Assembly (NCBI GenBank): GCA_030762935.1
Contig: CM060900.1
Coordinates: forward strand, 396,507,132-396,571,131
Length of the DNA stretch: 64,000 nucleotides
Direction: 5' to 3'
DNA from: Hymenopus coronatus
Taxonomy: Eukaryota > Arthropoda > Insecta > Mantodea > Hymenopodidae
A program made the position numbers and the translations under genes. The notes beneath the pieces were generated by a model. That model was not told the DNA's origin. It saw only the letters and a program-made list of their open reading frames with translations, and made no database searches. Each line of letters opens with the position of its first letter. The stretch's first letter is position 1. This document shows positions 22,979 to 33,229 of this stretch, piece after piece.

Positions 22979-25051
22979 TTAATGTGAAACTTGTGATTGA
23001 TGCTTAGAGCACAGATATGTGATGTCGGGTCTTACAGTTGACAGTGAAACATGCAAATCATCCTCAAGGTTATTCAGTCTATTTCTTGCATTGCATTTTA
23101 TTGTCACCATAGCAGAGAAGGCTTGCTCGCATAGATATAATGTTCAAAAGGGCAAAAGTGCGTTGATTGCTTTCTTCATTAAGTTAGGATACTCCTCTCT
23201 CCGTTGAAGCCAAAAACTAGCCACCGACGCCTCACTCTTGGTGAACTTACCTTTGAGTGTGGAATCAGCGCAAAGATTAATAAATTCATCTCGTTCGCAA
23301 GCAGTGAAATCTATTTCCTCTGCACTATCTACGAAATCAAATGGTGAGACAACCCAGTCGAGATCCGTAGTGAAAATAGTTGGAAAGTACGCATCTATTG
23401 CATCTCGCAATCTTGATAAGTGATCACAAATGCGGTCTCTCAGTTTACCCAGATCTTTATCTCCTGTTGACCGCATGTGAGATTTGTGGTGGACAAAGCG
23501 GCGCTGGGGCGGGTTTTCTCCGGGTTCTCCGGTTTCCCCCGCCATCGCATTCCACCGGTGTTCCATCATTCATGTATCATCAGTGTCACCACCTGCGGTG
23601 CCATAAGTAGTTAAAGCGGGCGTTAAACACTACCAAAAAAAATTCATCTCCTGCCACATTAAGAAGAGATGGAAAGTTCGACAAATCTCCTTTTTGAACT
23701 GCAGACTTCCAAGAACTAAGTTTTCTTTTAAAACCTTTCATTTTATTGGTTGAAACATTCAGTTCATCGAAACATTCAGTTTATGAAAAATATCTGCCAG
23801 ATACGACAGTTCAAAACACCAAGAATCACTTAGTAAGAGCTCATGAAATGTGTCTTGATTTTCATCCTTAAAAAAAGTTTTTAGCTGTTCTTTAAGTTCG
23901 AGAAACCGGTTCAATACACGACCCCGCGACAACCACCTTACTTCTGTGTGAAGTAACAAAGAGGTATGAGCTGCATCCGTTGCGCGACATAACTGTTCAA
24001 AAATTCTGCACTTTAAAGGTCGAGACTTCATATAGTTCACCATTTTCACAACTTGGTTAAACACTTCAGCAAAATCTTCATTACACGCTTTCACAACTAA
24101 TGCCTCTCTATGCAGAAAACAGTGAGTTATAATAATGGATGGATTTTCATTGAGAGCTCTGGCAGTAAAACCTTTAATTTTCCCAGACATAGATGGTGCA
24201 CCATCTGTACATATACCACAACAGTCTTTCCATGAAAGATCATGGTCATTGAGATAGGAATTAATAGAAACGAAAAAATCATGGCCTGTGGTTGTAGTCT
24301 TCAGCGGTCTACAGAACAGAAACTGTTCACTAATATCTTTTTCATCAATATATCTGATAAAACCAAGGAGTTGCGGTTTGTCACCAATATCGAGACTCTC
24401 ATCTACTTGCAAAGCAAATGTTCTCTAAGTTTTTATTTTCTCCGTGACTTGTTCGTTGACATTGCATGACATTTCAGATATCCTGCGGCTGATTGTGTTG
24501 TTGGACAGAGGAACTTTCAAAATTTGATTAGCTGCTCCTTCGCCAAGTATTGTTGAAACTATAATTTGACATGCAGGGCCAATGATTTCCTCTCCAAGAG
24601 TATGAGATTTCTTTTTTTTTAGCTATCAGTTCTACTACTTTAAATGAGGCTTCAAGAGCAGTATCACCTATAGTCATTCTCTTTACCATTCGCACAGCTT
24701 TTTCTTCTCTCCTTCTAATATATGTGAAAAATACATTACACTTTTCTGTGACACACTAGGATGCGTTGTTGTAAGATGCCGCTTCAGTTTGCTAGGTAGC
24801 ATGGCCTCGTTGCTAAGTGTTTCGCCACAAACTAAACACACAGGGATAGGGTTTTCCTCGTTGTTATTCCACTTAAATCCATACGCTAAGTAACTGTCCT
24901 GGTATGTTCTTTTCTTTCGTTTGTCTTCTTTATGTGGTGAATTCGACGGTCCGGGAGAAACTGAAAGATTTGGCTTCTTAAAGCAAGCAGTAGGAGCCGA
25001 CTGTTCACTTTCACTGTCCTGGCGTTTACGTTTAACAATGAACTTATCCAT
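22979..25051 (-). pseudogene. hAT transposase pseudogene (BED finger, ZBED5/SCAND3-like group)
   Basis: The start at 25051 opens with MDKFIVKRKR. A BED-type zinc finger follows (CLVCGE...LKRHLTTTHP), then the segment TIGDTALEASFKVVELIAKK, the first catalytic aspartate in FALQVDESLDIGDK, the second in CGICTDGAPSMSGKIKG and a CFLHREAL CxxH-type motif. The insertion-domain region is near RWLSRGRVLNRF, and the C-terminal dimerisation region holds FWLQRREEYPNL and CEQAFSAM. Damage seen: a frame change near 24710, an in-frame stop just before the first catalytic block (about 24425), a SINE insertion at 23467-23642, and a stop after NALLPF (about 23144). Normal lengths in this group are about 550-650 residues. 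It is not functional. Confidence 0.93.
23467..23642 (+). mobile_element. SINE-1, 5'-truncated copy inside the hAT transposase
   Basis: Starts at ttgaccgcatgtgagatttg without the tRNA-like head and contains ttctccgggttctccggttt and the 3' block gtatcatcagtgtcacc. It ends with taaacactacc and an A-run. Flanking repeats tttatctcctg (23456-23466) and ttcatctcctg (23643-23653) form an 11-bp target duplication with one mismatch. Transposase coding sequence resumes on both sides. Confidence 0.93.
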
Positions 25052-25422
25052 AGCTAAACACTGTGAATGAACGCGAGGAAGACAACTGAAAGCGCCAAGC
25101 GACGTACACTTTTATATATTCATCTGTCGAAGTCTCGGGAATGTTCGTGAGGAAGCGAGTAGTCTCGGGAATGTTCGGCAGAGTATAGCTGTAATGCCAT
25201 CTGTGGGATACTAGTATAACTGAATTATTGAAATGAATCGACCACTATCACCATCTGCCGTGCATGAGAGTAATTGATTTGACTTATTTTATTTCAAAAC
25301 CTTACAAGACTTAAAGCTTCAGTAGAAGATATTTTTTTTTGTTTATCTCAATATCTCGCGGCACCCCTTAGCCAATCACACGGCACCCTAGGGTGCCGGG
25401 GCACACCGGTTGGGAACCGTTG

Positions 25423-25786
25423 CTCTAGAGCATAGGAAATGGTCAGGATGTGAATCTGTGTGTATGTATACCTCTAGAGCATAGAAAATGGTCACGATGC
25501 GTATCTGTGTGTATAAATGTTTGTGTGTGTGTGTGTACACCTCTAGAGCATAGAAAATGGTCAGGATGTGTATCTGTGTGTATACATGTTTGTGTGTGTG
25601 TGTGTACCTCTAAAGCATAGAAAATGGTCAGGATGTGTATCTGTGTGTATACATGTTTGTGTGTATGTATACCTCTAGAGCATAGAAAATGGTCACGATG
25701 CGTATCTGTGTGTATAAATGTTTGTGTGTGTGTGTGTACACCTCTAGAGCATAGAAAATGGTTACGATGTGTATCTGTGGTATACA

Positions 25787-25821
<35 letters not shown>

Positions 25822-25915
25822 AGGTCTGTGCGCGTGTACCTCAAGAGCATAGAAAATGCTCAGGATGTGTATCTGTGTGCGTGTTTGTGTGTGTACCTCT
25901 AGAGCATAACTCAAA
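25423..25915 (+). repeat. Minisatellite, about 63-100-bp units around cctctagagcatagaaaatg
   Basis: Units start near 25423, 25471, 25540, 25608, 25671, 25740, 25838 and 25895, and one more unit lies left of the hAT element. Each has ctctagagcatagaaaatgg, then tcaggatgtgtatctgtgtg and a variable TG tract. The TG tract near 25790-25820 expands one unit to about 100 bp. Frames rich in HTHTHT or VCVCVC on either strand are artefacts of the TG tracts. Confidence 0.9.
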
Positions 25916-26311
25916 AACGAAAAGTTGGTTACATAACAAAATTGGTATTTAAGTTTAACATGTTTCAAGTACGCAACACGAAGATTTTTAAGAATATCCT
26001 TCACCCCAAACTACCCTTTACTCGGAACATTTTTCGGAATGTTCGATTTTCACCAAAATGACTGTCAAGATTTTATCTAAAATGCCGTATATTAAAAATG
26101 TTTACGTGGCAAATAAAATGTAAATCCTGAATTTTTTGGGAATACCCCTGAAGTCCTCCTCATTGTAAATGACTTTTGCTTGACTGGTAAACCGTTAGAG
26201 AGAGACGACGACATACTATGCAAAAATGGTAGACCTCGTCAAAACACAATTATGTAATATACGTTTTCTTTTTCTTTTTTGCCTTTTTTGTAGAGCTAAA
26301 CATTTCCCAGC
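25916..26311 (+). repeat. Repeat family R-a, right part
   Basis: Continues from the minisatellite as cataactcaaaaacgaaaag, then caaaattggtatttaagttt, cgcaacacgaagatttttaa, ctggtaaaccgttagagaga and tagagctaaacatttcccag. At 26312 R-a stops and the LINE sequence begins. Confidence 0.7.
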
Positions 26312-26820
26312 GGGTGGGTGAGTATGTTGGTAGGTATGCTGCAGAAAATTCAAATTTTATCTCTACAGCTAAGAACAATGGTATCTTTAACATTTCCCAT
26401 GAGGCAGATACCTAGTAAACCTGTAGTGGGGATAAATGTCTTTCTTAATGTATTGATCGGCTCCGGCCAAGCTCCTATTACCAGTATCTCCGATTTTGCT
26501 GCGTTTAGCGTTGCACCCGACATCCTAAAATACACCTCCAGCCCGCGGTGTAGTGATGCCATATCGTGATCATCAGCAGCATAGCCGATACCAGTATATT
26601 GCCCATTGTATACAGTAACTCCTCGCAGGATGTCTTGCAGAATCTGGACCAAAGGCTTTAATAAAACCGGTCATCCTTGACGCACTGGTTCTTTTATTAG
26701 TATCGAGAGAGAAAGCCATCATTTTCATAAGACCCGAGACTTCACTGTTCTATAGAGAACTTGAATAATAACCTGCACAAGAAAATGTGCTGCTAATAAA
26801 TATTTCCCTAGATACTGATG
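26312..26820 (-). pseudogene. L1/Tx1-like LINE, 3' part of the reverse transcriptase
   Basis: Minus-strand frames with stops read VIIQVLYRTVKSRVL, then EPVRQG, then GIGYAADDHDM, which sits where the YADD-type catalytic box of reverse transcriptases is expected (here with an extra alanine). After it come SGATLNAAKSEILVIGAW and a GLLGICLMGN segment, all in the order of L1/Tx1 reverse transcriptases. This is the downstream half of the LINE whose upstream half lies at 30353-31560. The two halves are separated by the inverted-repeat element. Confidence 0.8.
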
Positions 26821-28287
26821 GTACTATGTTTCACAAAAGTAAATACTCACTGCGCGATGGATCACCTATCCTTGCATAGCTGGTATGAGAATAAAATTTG
26901 CCATATGCTTCCCTTCCCTTTGTGTTTAAGTAGGCATGACAACCATCTACTCACCTCACAGCTTTGGAAACCAATACTTCAGCAATCATTGTAAAGCAAA
27001 GGGAAATTATGGTATATTCAACTTCAATACACTGGCAGAAAATGGGATATTATTGAGTTTGGATTAAATAGTAGACCTGAAGTAAAACGCTCCTAGGATT
27101 GCGTGATATACTTATAAAGATAAGTTTAATCAGCAGCAATTCAGTCTGTGACTAAAATATCCGAAGTTGTTAATGTGTGCTTCTGCTGAATAGTAATGGA
27201 TTCCGAAGGTGGTTCGAATCCCGCGTAACGCATGCCTTTATTTTTTCTCCGAAAATATTTATTTTCGTGATCTGTGCGATATGCAAATTTGACGGATTAA
27301 TGGAACCTCTTTCTAATAAAATTCTTACCATAGAACAGCAAATTAAATAGCTAATTTTATTTCGCGTAGCGTTGTAACATTTTCTGCTGTCTTAGAAATG
27401 CTGCAATACGATTGAATTGTTTTAACTAAATGCGCTATAAAACATAATTATAAATGCTGCAAATAAACAGGAAAATATGTCCATTTCAACTGGCAAACAT
27501 TCCTCCCAAAATCAACTTTTTCCTTCAAACGCCCACATTCAAAGGCATCTCTCTAAAATTCTCGAATACTATTATCCGGTTGAAGGATTTATTTCGGCCA
27601 TGCATTGTTAATGTTTATGTTAGCTTACAATGGATACAAGGAAGCATTTGTATATCCTTCATGTTGGGCTGTCTCGCTAAATAGGAAGAAAATTAAAATA
27701 TTACAGGCTCAGAAAAAGAAAATAATTTCTTTAGAAATGTTGAGTGAACTCAGTACGATTTCATTCCTTTATAGCTAAGTATGCAGTAATGCGGCACAAA
27801 TACAAGGGTATGTGACAATGGGACTCAAAAGCATCGAAAGAAAATGAATTTCATATATTATATGCCGTATGAAGCAAGGCATTTAATAGTATAAAACTGT
27901 ATTAATGGTCACAAAATGTATTCTAAAAAACAGAAAATTCCAGCAAATAAATTAATTATCTGTATATTAAACATAGCACGATACAGTTCTCGATTGCTTT
28001 AACGTGAAGCAAACTTTACACCTAACGGCGCTGCCATCCTGTTTATATCCAGCATTATACACTGTCCTCGTTACCTGGCTGTATAAAAGTGTGCTTTTAT
28101 TCTGATTCTCACTCCTGATGAGAGTGGATAAACTCGAGGAATTAAAGACGTTTATTAATGTTCCTTTTTAGAAAATAAGCACCACCCGCTCTCGTTTTGA
28201 ATTGAGGGATAGTGACCCAGTGACCACGGCTATCCTCACTTAGGAGAGCTCACTCTACTCATTTAATATGGAGTGTTTCTCTGTTGC
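26821..28287 (+). repeat. Left arm of the 3.5-kb inverted-repeat element
   Basis: Runs from the outer end gtactatgtttcac to the inner edge ctgttgc. It contains a segment ggttcgaatcccgcgtaacg near 27211 that looks B-box-like but lacks an A box at the right distance. No reading frame is conserved between the arms. Confidence 0.75.
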
Positions 28288-29087
28288 ATGGTGATTTACA
28301 TACACTATTAATATTTTAAACTTAAAAGTTTGACATATCTAATAAGTATTACAGTTTAATAATATTAACTGCATGATTAAGCTGCCGCCAAGATTTAGCT
28401 GCAGACTGAAGCTTTGCAAACCAGAGGTCCAAATGAGATCCTGTTTGGAATGAATCTTTTTACGGGTTTCCATCATGTGTTAGTTCGTTTATTTTGAGTA
28501 CTCATATTGAGCCAATAATCATCTCAGACAATTGTAAAATAACATTACTATTGGTATTATTATTATATTCAATGGGAGAGTTAATATAAAAAGTAGAAGT
28601 ATATGTTAATCTGGAACCCGTCTAAGTTGTCTGGAATTTGTGAAACGCTGATATTGTGAGATCATCTTATGATTTCGCCGTTCTTTGATGCTGTCAGCTC
28701 TCAGCAGCCTCGTGGAGAAGTCCTGCAACGGATGTCTAAGACTGAACAAGAGTCGGAGAATAGCGGCAGTGATGTTTCACGCACGCGCATCTGACATTTT
28801 ATGATGATAAAGCGAGAAAACATTAACGTAGTGAAAAGAGTATTAATCTGAATTTGAATGTTCTTATTTTCAAATCACTATTAAAACTATTACATTGATT
28901 GCAATTAACAAAATCAAGTAAAGTGACTTATATCACACTGAAAACAGCGATATTAATCTTTGTTCTAGATTACATTTCTTTTCATCCCTGAAAATGTAAC
29001 TAACATCTATAAACAAAACAAAATACTTATACCATTTCTCAGGCTACTACGAACTTAAAGCCTTGCAAGGAAAATGATGCCAAGTTA
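28288..29087. other. Unpaired centre of the inverted-repeat element
   Basis: About 800 bp, AT-rich, without an open frame longer than chance. If the element is non-autonomous this is its loop. No homology to other parts of the window was seen. Confidence 0.5.
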
Positions 29088-30352
29088 GCAACAGACCATC
29101 ACTTCATATAAAATGAACAGAGCGCAACCTCCCAAGTGAGGAATAGCCGAGGTCGCCAGATCGCTATCCGTGAGATAAAAAATGCCAGCAGGCGGTGGTT
29201 CGATTTTTACCTCCCGCGTGCTTTTTTTCTGAAACAGAACATTAACAAACGTCTTTAATTCCTCGAGTTTATCTATTGTCATCAGGAATCAGAATAAAAG
29301 CACACTTCTAGACAGCTAGTTAATGGGGTCATGGCAACATTGAATAGTGCTGGAAATAAACAAAATTGCAACGCTGCAAACAACAACAAAATTGCAACGC
29401 TGCAGGTTCAAACAATCCAGAGCTGTATCATATGCTCTATTTAATATACCAATAACTAATTTGTTATTTTTTAGAATGCATTTGAGGCCATTAATACCGT
29501 TTTATACTATTAAATGCCTAGCTTCATACGATATATAATATATAAAATTCATTTCCTTTTGATATTTTTGAGTCCTACTTTCACATTCCACTGTGTTGGA
29601 TGTCACACTGCTGCATAATGAACTATAGGCAGATGCTTTTGAATATGGGTGTTTAAAGGAAAATTTCGAATTTGGCTGGAACGTTTGCTAGATGAGGTAG
29701 ACGTATTTTCCTGTTTATTTGTAGCATTTACAATTAATGTTGTATAAAGCATTCAGTTGTAAAATTTCAATCGTACTGTAGCCTTCCTAAGACGGCGAAA
29801 AATATTACAAGGCTATGCGAAATAAAACTAACCATGTAATTTGCTTCTCTGTGGTAGGAGCTTTATCAGAAAGGGGTTACATTAATCCATCAAATTTATA
29901 CATCGCACAGGTCACGAAAATAAGTGTTTTCCCCAAGTTACGCGGGGTTTCAATCCATTTCGCGACTCTCAGCAGAAGGAAGCAGAAGCACACTTTAACA
30001 ACCTCGGGTATTCTAATCACAGGCACAATTGCTGCTGATTGAACTTATCTTTGTAAGTGAAACACCCAATCATAGGAGCGTTTTACCTCGGGTCGACCAT
30101 TTAATTGAAACAATAACACATTTCCTGGAGTGTATTGAAGTTGAATTTTCAATACGTTCCCTTTATTTTACAATGATTGCTGAAATATTGGTTTCCAAAG
30201 CTATGAGATGAGCGGATGGTTGTCATGCCTACTTGAACACGAAGGGAAGGTAAGCATATGACAAATTTTATTCTCATACCAGCTATGCAAGAATGCCCGG
30301 GAATTAGGTGAGCCATCGCGCGACGGGTATTTACTTTTGTGAAAAATAGTAC
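29088..30352 (-). repeat. Right arm of the 3.5-kb inverted-repeat element
   Basis: Inverted partner of 26821-28287. It contains a local direct duplication of acaaaattgcaacgctgca (about 29357-29404) not present in the left arm. The outer end is ttacttttgtgaaaaatagt followed by ac at 30352. Confidence 0.75.
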
Positions 30353-31560
30353 ACTCCAGTGAAATACGTTTGGAAATCGAGACCGATCAAAGCCACTAAT
30401 CCATCTTCTCTTCGTATACCCGCTTGATTGTGGTTTAAGAGTTCTGCAAAAGTCACTTTTAGTCCGGTTGCCGAGACTTTAGCAACTATTTTATCGTCCG
30501 CCTTATTGGACAGTAATCATTCATTGTGGTAGACAACTGTCTTCGGGAACAGTATAATGACATCCGCAACGCGGGGGCCACGCTGTGTTTCAGATCTCGA
30601 AAAAAATATCCATCACTTCATGTTTAATAATTGGTCAGCACGTTCTATAAAATTCACTGAAAAGGTCATCCGGACCCGAAGACATATGTTTACTCACCTG
30701 CAGAATGGCATTTAGTACTTTACGTTCACTAATGCCGCTGGATATATCGGAGGAATTCCGTGTGATTTCAGCATACATATGCGTTGTGTCTTCTTCTAGT
30801 CCTCTTGAAACAAAGCCTGGAAAAGTGAAAAGTTGAAGGATTAGCTCTTGTCCCAGTGCAAACTGCCAATGGCGGCATCCCGAAGGGGATGTGGACGTAT
30901 CGCACGACCCTCCTTCCACTCCTTTGCAAAGTAATAAAACGAGTTTCGTTCCTCAACATGCACGTGTCGGACCTTAGCTCAAATTTGATATATATCCAAG
31001 TGCAGTAGTTGGTTGTGATTAATAATTTCCTTCTCCTGTTTGATTGCCACTGCCACATCGCAACCCATACGTTTTTACGTCTGCAGGTTCCATAGCGCCT
31101 CATTATTATAGAAAAGCAACAAGTCTTTTTCCCTTTCGTCCCACAAATACTCAAGTATATAAAAAGAAACGTATTGCTGGTTTTGCAGTGTCATTTCACC
31201 AAACACTCTGAAGGATGTTTTTAACTGGTGACATTTAGTTCTAAATCGTACCAACACTTCTATATGCTCTAAAGTGCAAACATTTGAGTTTCGGCCAACA
31301 ATGTTGTTGCCGAGTTTCGGAAATTATACTTGCCATTGCGGCATGATGGTCGCTAAATGCCAATACGGTGAACAATAGTTAACTCCGGCAAGACACAGGC
31401 ACGATCCGAGCAAGATGTGGAGGTTACCTCAATGCCATACTTTATTTCACATGCATCCTGAAGCTGAAGTTCAATCTTTAGGTGTACATAATGATGAAAT
31501 TGGATGTAGATATTTGAATCTTAGCATGTAATGTAATTTAAAGTCACCGGTGAGGATGCC
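30353..31560 (-). pseudogene. L1/Tx1-like LINE, end of endonuclease and 5' part of reverse transcriptase
   Basis: Read on the minus strand. Near 31340 a SDHHAAM motif marks the end of an apurinic-type endonuclease domain. A connector follows with QEKEIINHNQLLHLD and ERNSFYYFAKEWKEG. Reverse-transcriptase motifs then appear: LNAILQVSKHMSSGPDDLFS followed by EFYR, and further on RREDGLVALIGLDFQ, where the first catalytic aspartate region lies. Stops and frame changes are frequent. At 30353 the coding similarity stops and resumes at about 26820 on the far side of the inverted-repeat element (KYLLAA...VLYR). Confidence 0.8.
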
Positions 31561-31624
31561 TTCCTTGGCGTGCAATAAAAGTAGGAATAAATCAGTTTAA
31601 AAGTACCGCTCTTGCCCTTGTCTG

Positions 31625-31740
31625 GGTTTTTTTAATGTATTTATTTGTATGGCCCCCTTTAACTTCTATGGTCATATCGGGGGATTTGACTTGTGAAATA
31701 ACTCATCTGATCACAGTGGGTTATTGCCATTTACAGCATT

Positions 31741-31785
<45 letters not shown>

Positions 31786-31935
31786 TTCACTCTCTCATAC
31801 ATATTTCCAGACTCTGTGGGGGAAAGGGAATAAATTCTGGTTAAAGAAAAGTTCCCCACCCCAGCCGGGAATCGAACCCGGGACCTCCGGGTGAGAAGTC
31901 AGCTCGCTGACCACTCGATCACTGAGGCAGTCATT
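31625..31935 (-). mobile_element. SINE-5 copy with internal CA microsatellite
   Basis: On the minus strand: tRNA-like head tgcctcagtgatcgagtggt, anticodon-like ttctcaccc, B box gggttcgattcccgg, then ctggggtgggg and the body with the ccagactctgtggggg block (plus strand). Its 3' portion has ccgatatgaccatagaag and ends in an A-rich tail (T-run at about 31627). It is the better-preserved relative of 18334-18619. The CA run at 31743-31782 expanded inside it. Target duplication not clear. Confidence 0.85.
31743..31782. repeat. CA microsatellite
   Basis: Uninterrupted CA dinucleotide run of about 20 repeats inside SINE-5. The equivalent place in the 18.3-kb copy has only a short acacgcacaca stretch. 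Confidence 0.95.
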
Positions 31936-32244
31936 ATCTATGTTGTGAGAGGTTACTAGCACTGTAGCATCCAAGGTTGTGATATGATCCGCCCAGTCCA
32001 CCTGAAAATTCCATAACTGAAGGCTTTTCCAAAACAAAATGGCAGTGCCCCTGTTTATCTTTACCTAGCTTGTCTTAGTATTAAAGTAATATTATGGCAT
32101 GTTCTTTATGGTACTAAGTTCTTAGGAATGTGAGTCGTCATTAAGGACTTTTCTGAAGGGAGACTTTCAGGTTACTTGAGCGGGTTAAAAAAAAAAAAAA
32201 AAAAACACGAATCAGTTGGAGCATTAATTGTCTTACTGGCATTA
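31936..32244. other. Spacer with an A-run
   Basis: An A-run lies at about 32187-32203. Otherwise nothing recognisable. Confidence 0.4.
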
Positions 32245-32330
32245 TGTCACAGTAGCTCAATGATTAGAGCATCCGCACGGAGAGCGGGAGAACCGTGACT
32301 AAATCCCGGCTGTGGATTTGAATTTTTAGC
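32245..32330 (+). mobile_element. tRNA-like SINE-7 head
   Basis: tagctcaatgattagagcat is A-box-like and is followed by ccgtgactaaatcccgg, B-box-like, at tRNA-like spacing. Similar sequences occur on the minus strand at 38535-38610 and 38845-38905. Mismatches in the arms argue against a functional tRNA. The SINE body was not delimited. Confidence 0.5.
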
Positions 32331-32660
32331 TGGATTTAACATAAAAATGGTAAGCAATTATTTTGTTTTAATTTAGTTGATGCTTTAAACATCTGTAAAG
32401 TTATAGATGTAAAGCAATGCACCTTTTCAAAGTTGAATAAATTATAAGGGTTTGAAATACATGTCGCAGTTTAAAGAATTTGTTACCGGAATATAGAATT
32501 GTAGCTTTTTATTTACTTATTTGTCTATTTTAACTTTGACATATTTATTACTACACTTATACCTCCAATACTTTCACTGTACTACGTTTGTTAATCATTC
32601 GAATCAGCATTACATTAAAGAATGCTCATTCCGCTTGCTTTTATTTTGATCACATAATTA
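32331..32660. other. AT-rich spacer, nothing recognised
   Basis: No frame, repeat match or tRNA-like structure. Confidence 0.4.
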
Positions 32661-32661
32661 G

Positions 32662-32725
32662 TAGACGGCGCCTTGGTTGAGTGGCTAGACTGGTTGCCTC
32701 TCAACTAGGTTGTTCGGGTTCAGGG
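32662..32725 (+). mobile_element. SINE-1 head fragment
   Basis: ggttgagtggctagactggt, then gcctctcaact and ttcgggttcaggga, match the tRNA-like head of SINE-1 in plus orientation. The body is missing: the sequence runs straight into the tail of a minus-strand SINE-1. Confidence 0.6.
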
Positions 32726-32737
32726 AATATATACTCA

Positions 32738-33178
32738 TTTTTTGATAATGTTTAACGTCCGCCTTTACCACTATGGCATTTTTTTGGTAGTGCTTAACGC
32801 CCGCTTTAACTACTTAAGGCGCCGCAGGCGGTGACACTGATGATACTTGAATGAAGATGGAGCGCCGGTGGAATGAGATGGCGGGGGAAACCGGAGAACC
32901 CGGAGTAAACCCGCCCCAGCGCCGCTTTGTCCACCACAAATCTCACATGCGGTCGCTTGGGATCGAAGTGGACTAACCACTCAGCCACGGCGCGGCCAGT
33001 ATGGCACTGCCGGTGATGGCATTGATGATACATGCAATGAAGATGGAGCACCGGTGGAATGCGATGGCGGGGCGGGGAACCGGAGAACCAGGAGAAAACG
33101 TGCCACTGCGCCGCTTTGTTCGCCACAAGTCCCACATGCCATTGAACCCAGGCTGCCTTGGTGAGAGGCGAAAGGGTA
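32738..33178 (-). mobile_element. SINE-1 copy split by a second SINE-1 (outer copy)
   Basis: The 3' tail portion is at 32738-32778 (aatgtttaacgtccgccttt, ctatggca). The remainder is at 33007-33178 (ctgccggtgatggcattgat, the block ggaaccggagaaccaggaga and a remnant of the head near ccttggtgagaggcg). Joined, the two pieces give one ordinary SINE-1 body. It is older and more diverged than the inner copy. Confidence 0.88.
32779..32997 (-). mobile_element. SINE-1 inserted into another SINE-1 (inner copy)
   Basis: On the minus strand: head ggccgcgccgtggctgagtg with part of the B-box region deleted (gatcccaagcgaccg kept), body with ctccgggttctccggtttcc, tail agtagttaaagcgggcgtta and A-run. Flanking repeats actatggca (32770-32778) and agtatggca (32998-33006) are a 9-bp target duplication with one mismatch. 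Confidence 0.9.
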
Positions 33179-33229
33179 GTAGAGTGGGGTTTGTAGGGTA
33201 GCTATGCACATGTTGACTTATAACCCCTT

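Larger units (their letters stand above)
22769..25422 (-). mobile_element. hAT-superfamily DNA transposon, complete ends, coding part decayed
   Basis: A 2.65-kb element with related terminal inverted repeats: left ctgtgtttcccaaccg, right (reverse complement) caacggttcccaaccg, 12 of 16 identical. It is flanked by perfect 8-bp direct repeats ctctagag (22761-22768 and 25423-25430), which fit the nTnnnnAn target preference of hAT elements. It carries a transposase pseudogene on the minus strand and a later SINE insertion. The target was a minisatellite array. Confidence 0.95.
26821..30352. mobile_element. 3.5-kb element with arms of about 1.3-1.5 kb in inverted orientation, inserted in a LINE
   Basis: The left arm (26821-28287) and right arm (29088-30352) are diverged inverted copies of one sequence. 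Outer ends: gtactatgtttcacaaaagt on the left against the reverse complement gtactatttttcacaaaagt on the right. Other paired landmarks are ccttgcatagctggtatgag, catttcctgtttatttg-type blocks, ggttcgaatcccgcg against a degraded partner, cctcgagtttatc and gcaacag at the inner edges. The centre (28288-29087) is unique and non-coding. The left arm has about 200 bp (27560-27770) absent from the right. No transposase is seen, so it may be a foldback or long-TIR non-autonomous element. Two inverted copies of a shorter repeat would be an alternative. Confidence 0.8.

Noticed and set aside
23144..23569. 141-codon frame taken as one gene
   Set aside because: Its first part is SINE-1 and the rest is the C-terminal part of the hAT transposase; the fusion is an accident of the insertion.
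25431..25915. CRISPR-like array
   Set aside because: Repeats and spacers are both repeated, the spacers are TG tracts, and the context is a eukaryotic minisatellite.
25443..25952. Histidine/threonine- and cysteine/valine-rich frames of 64-135 codons on both strands
   Set aside because: Artefacts of TG-rich minisatellite units.
28110..28145. Hammerhead-ribozyme-like ctgatgag with a potential short stem gagt/actc
   Set aside because: The obligatory GAAA after stem II is absent (gagga follows), no matching stems I and III were found, and the inverted partner in the right arm does not keep the stem.
32245..32315. Functional tRNA gene
   Set aside because: A and B boxes are recognisable but acceptor and anticodon arms do not pair well, and related copies at 38.5 and 38.8 kb point to a SINE family.
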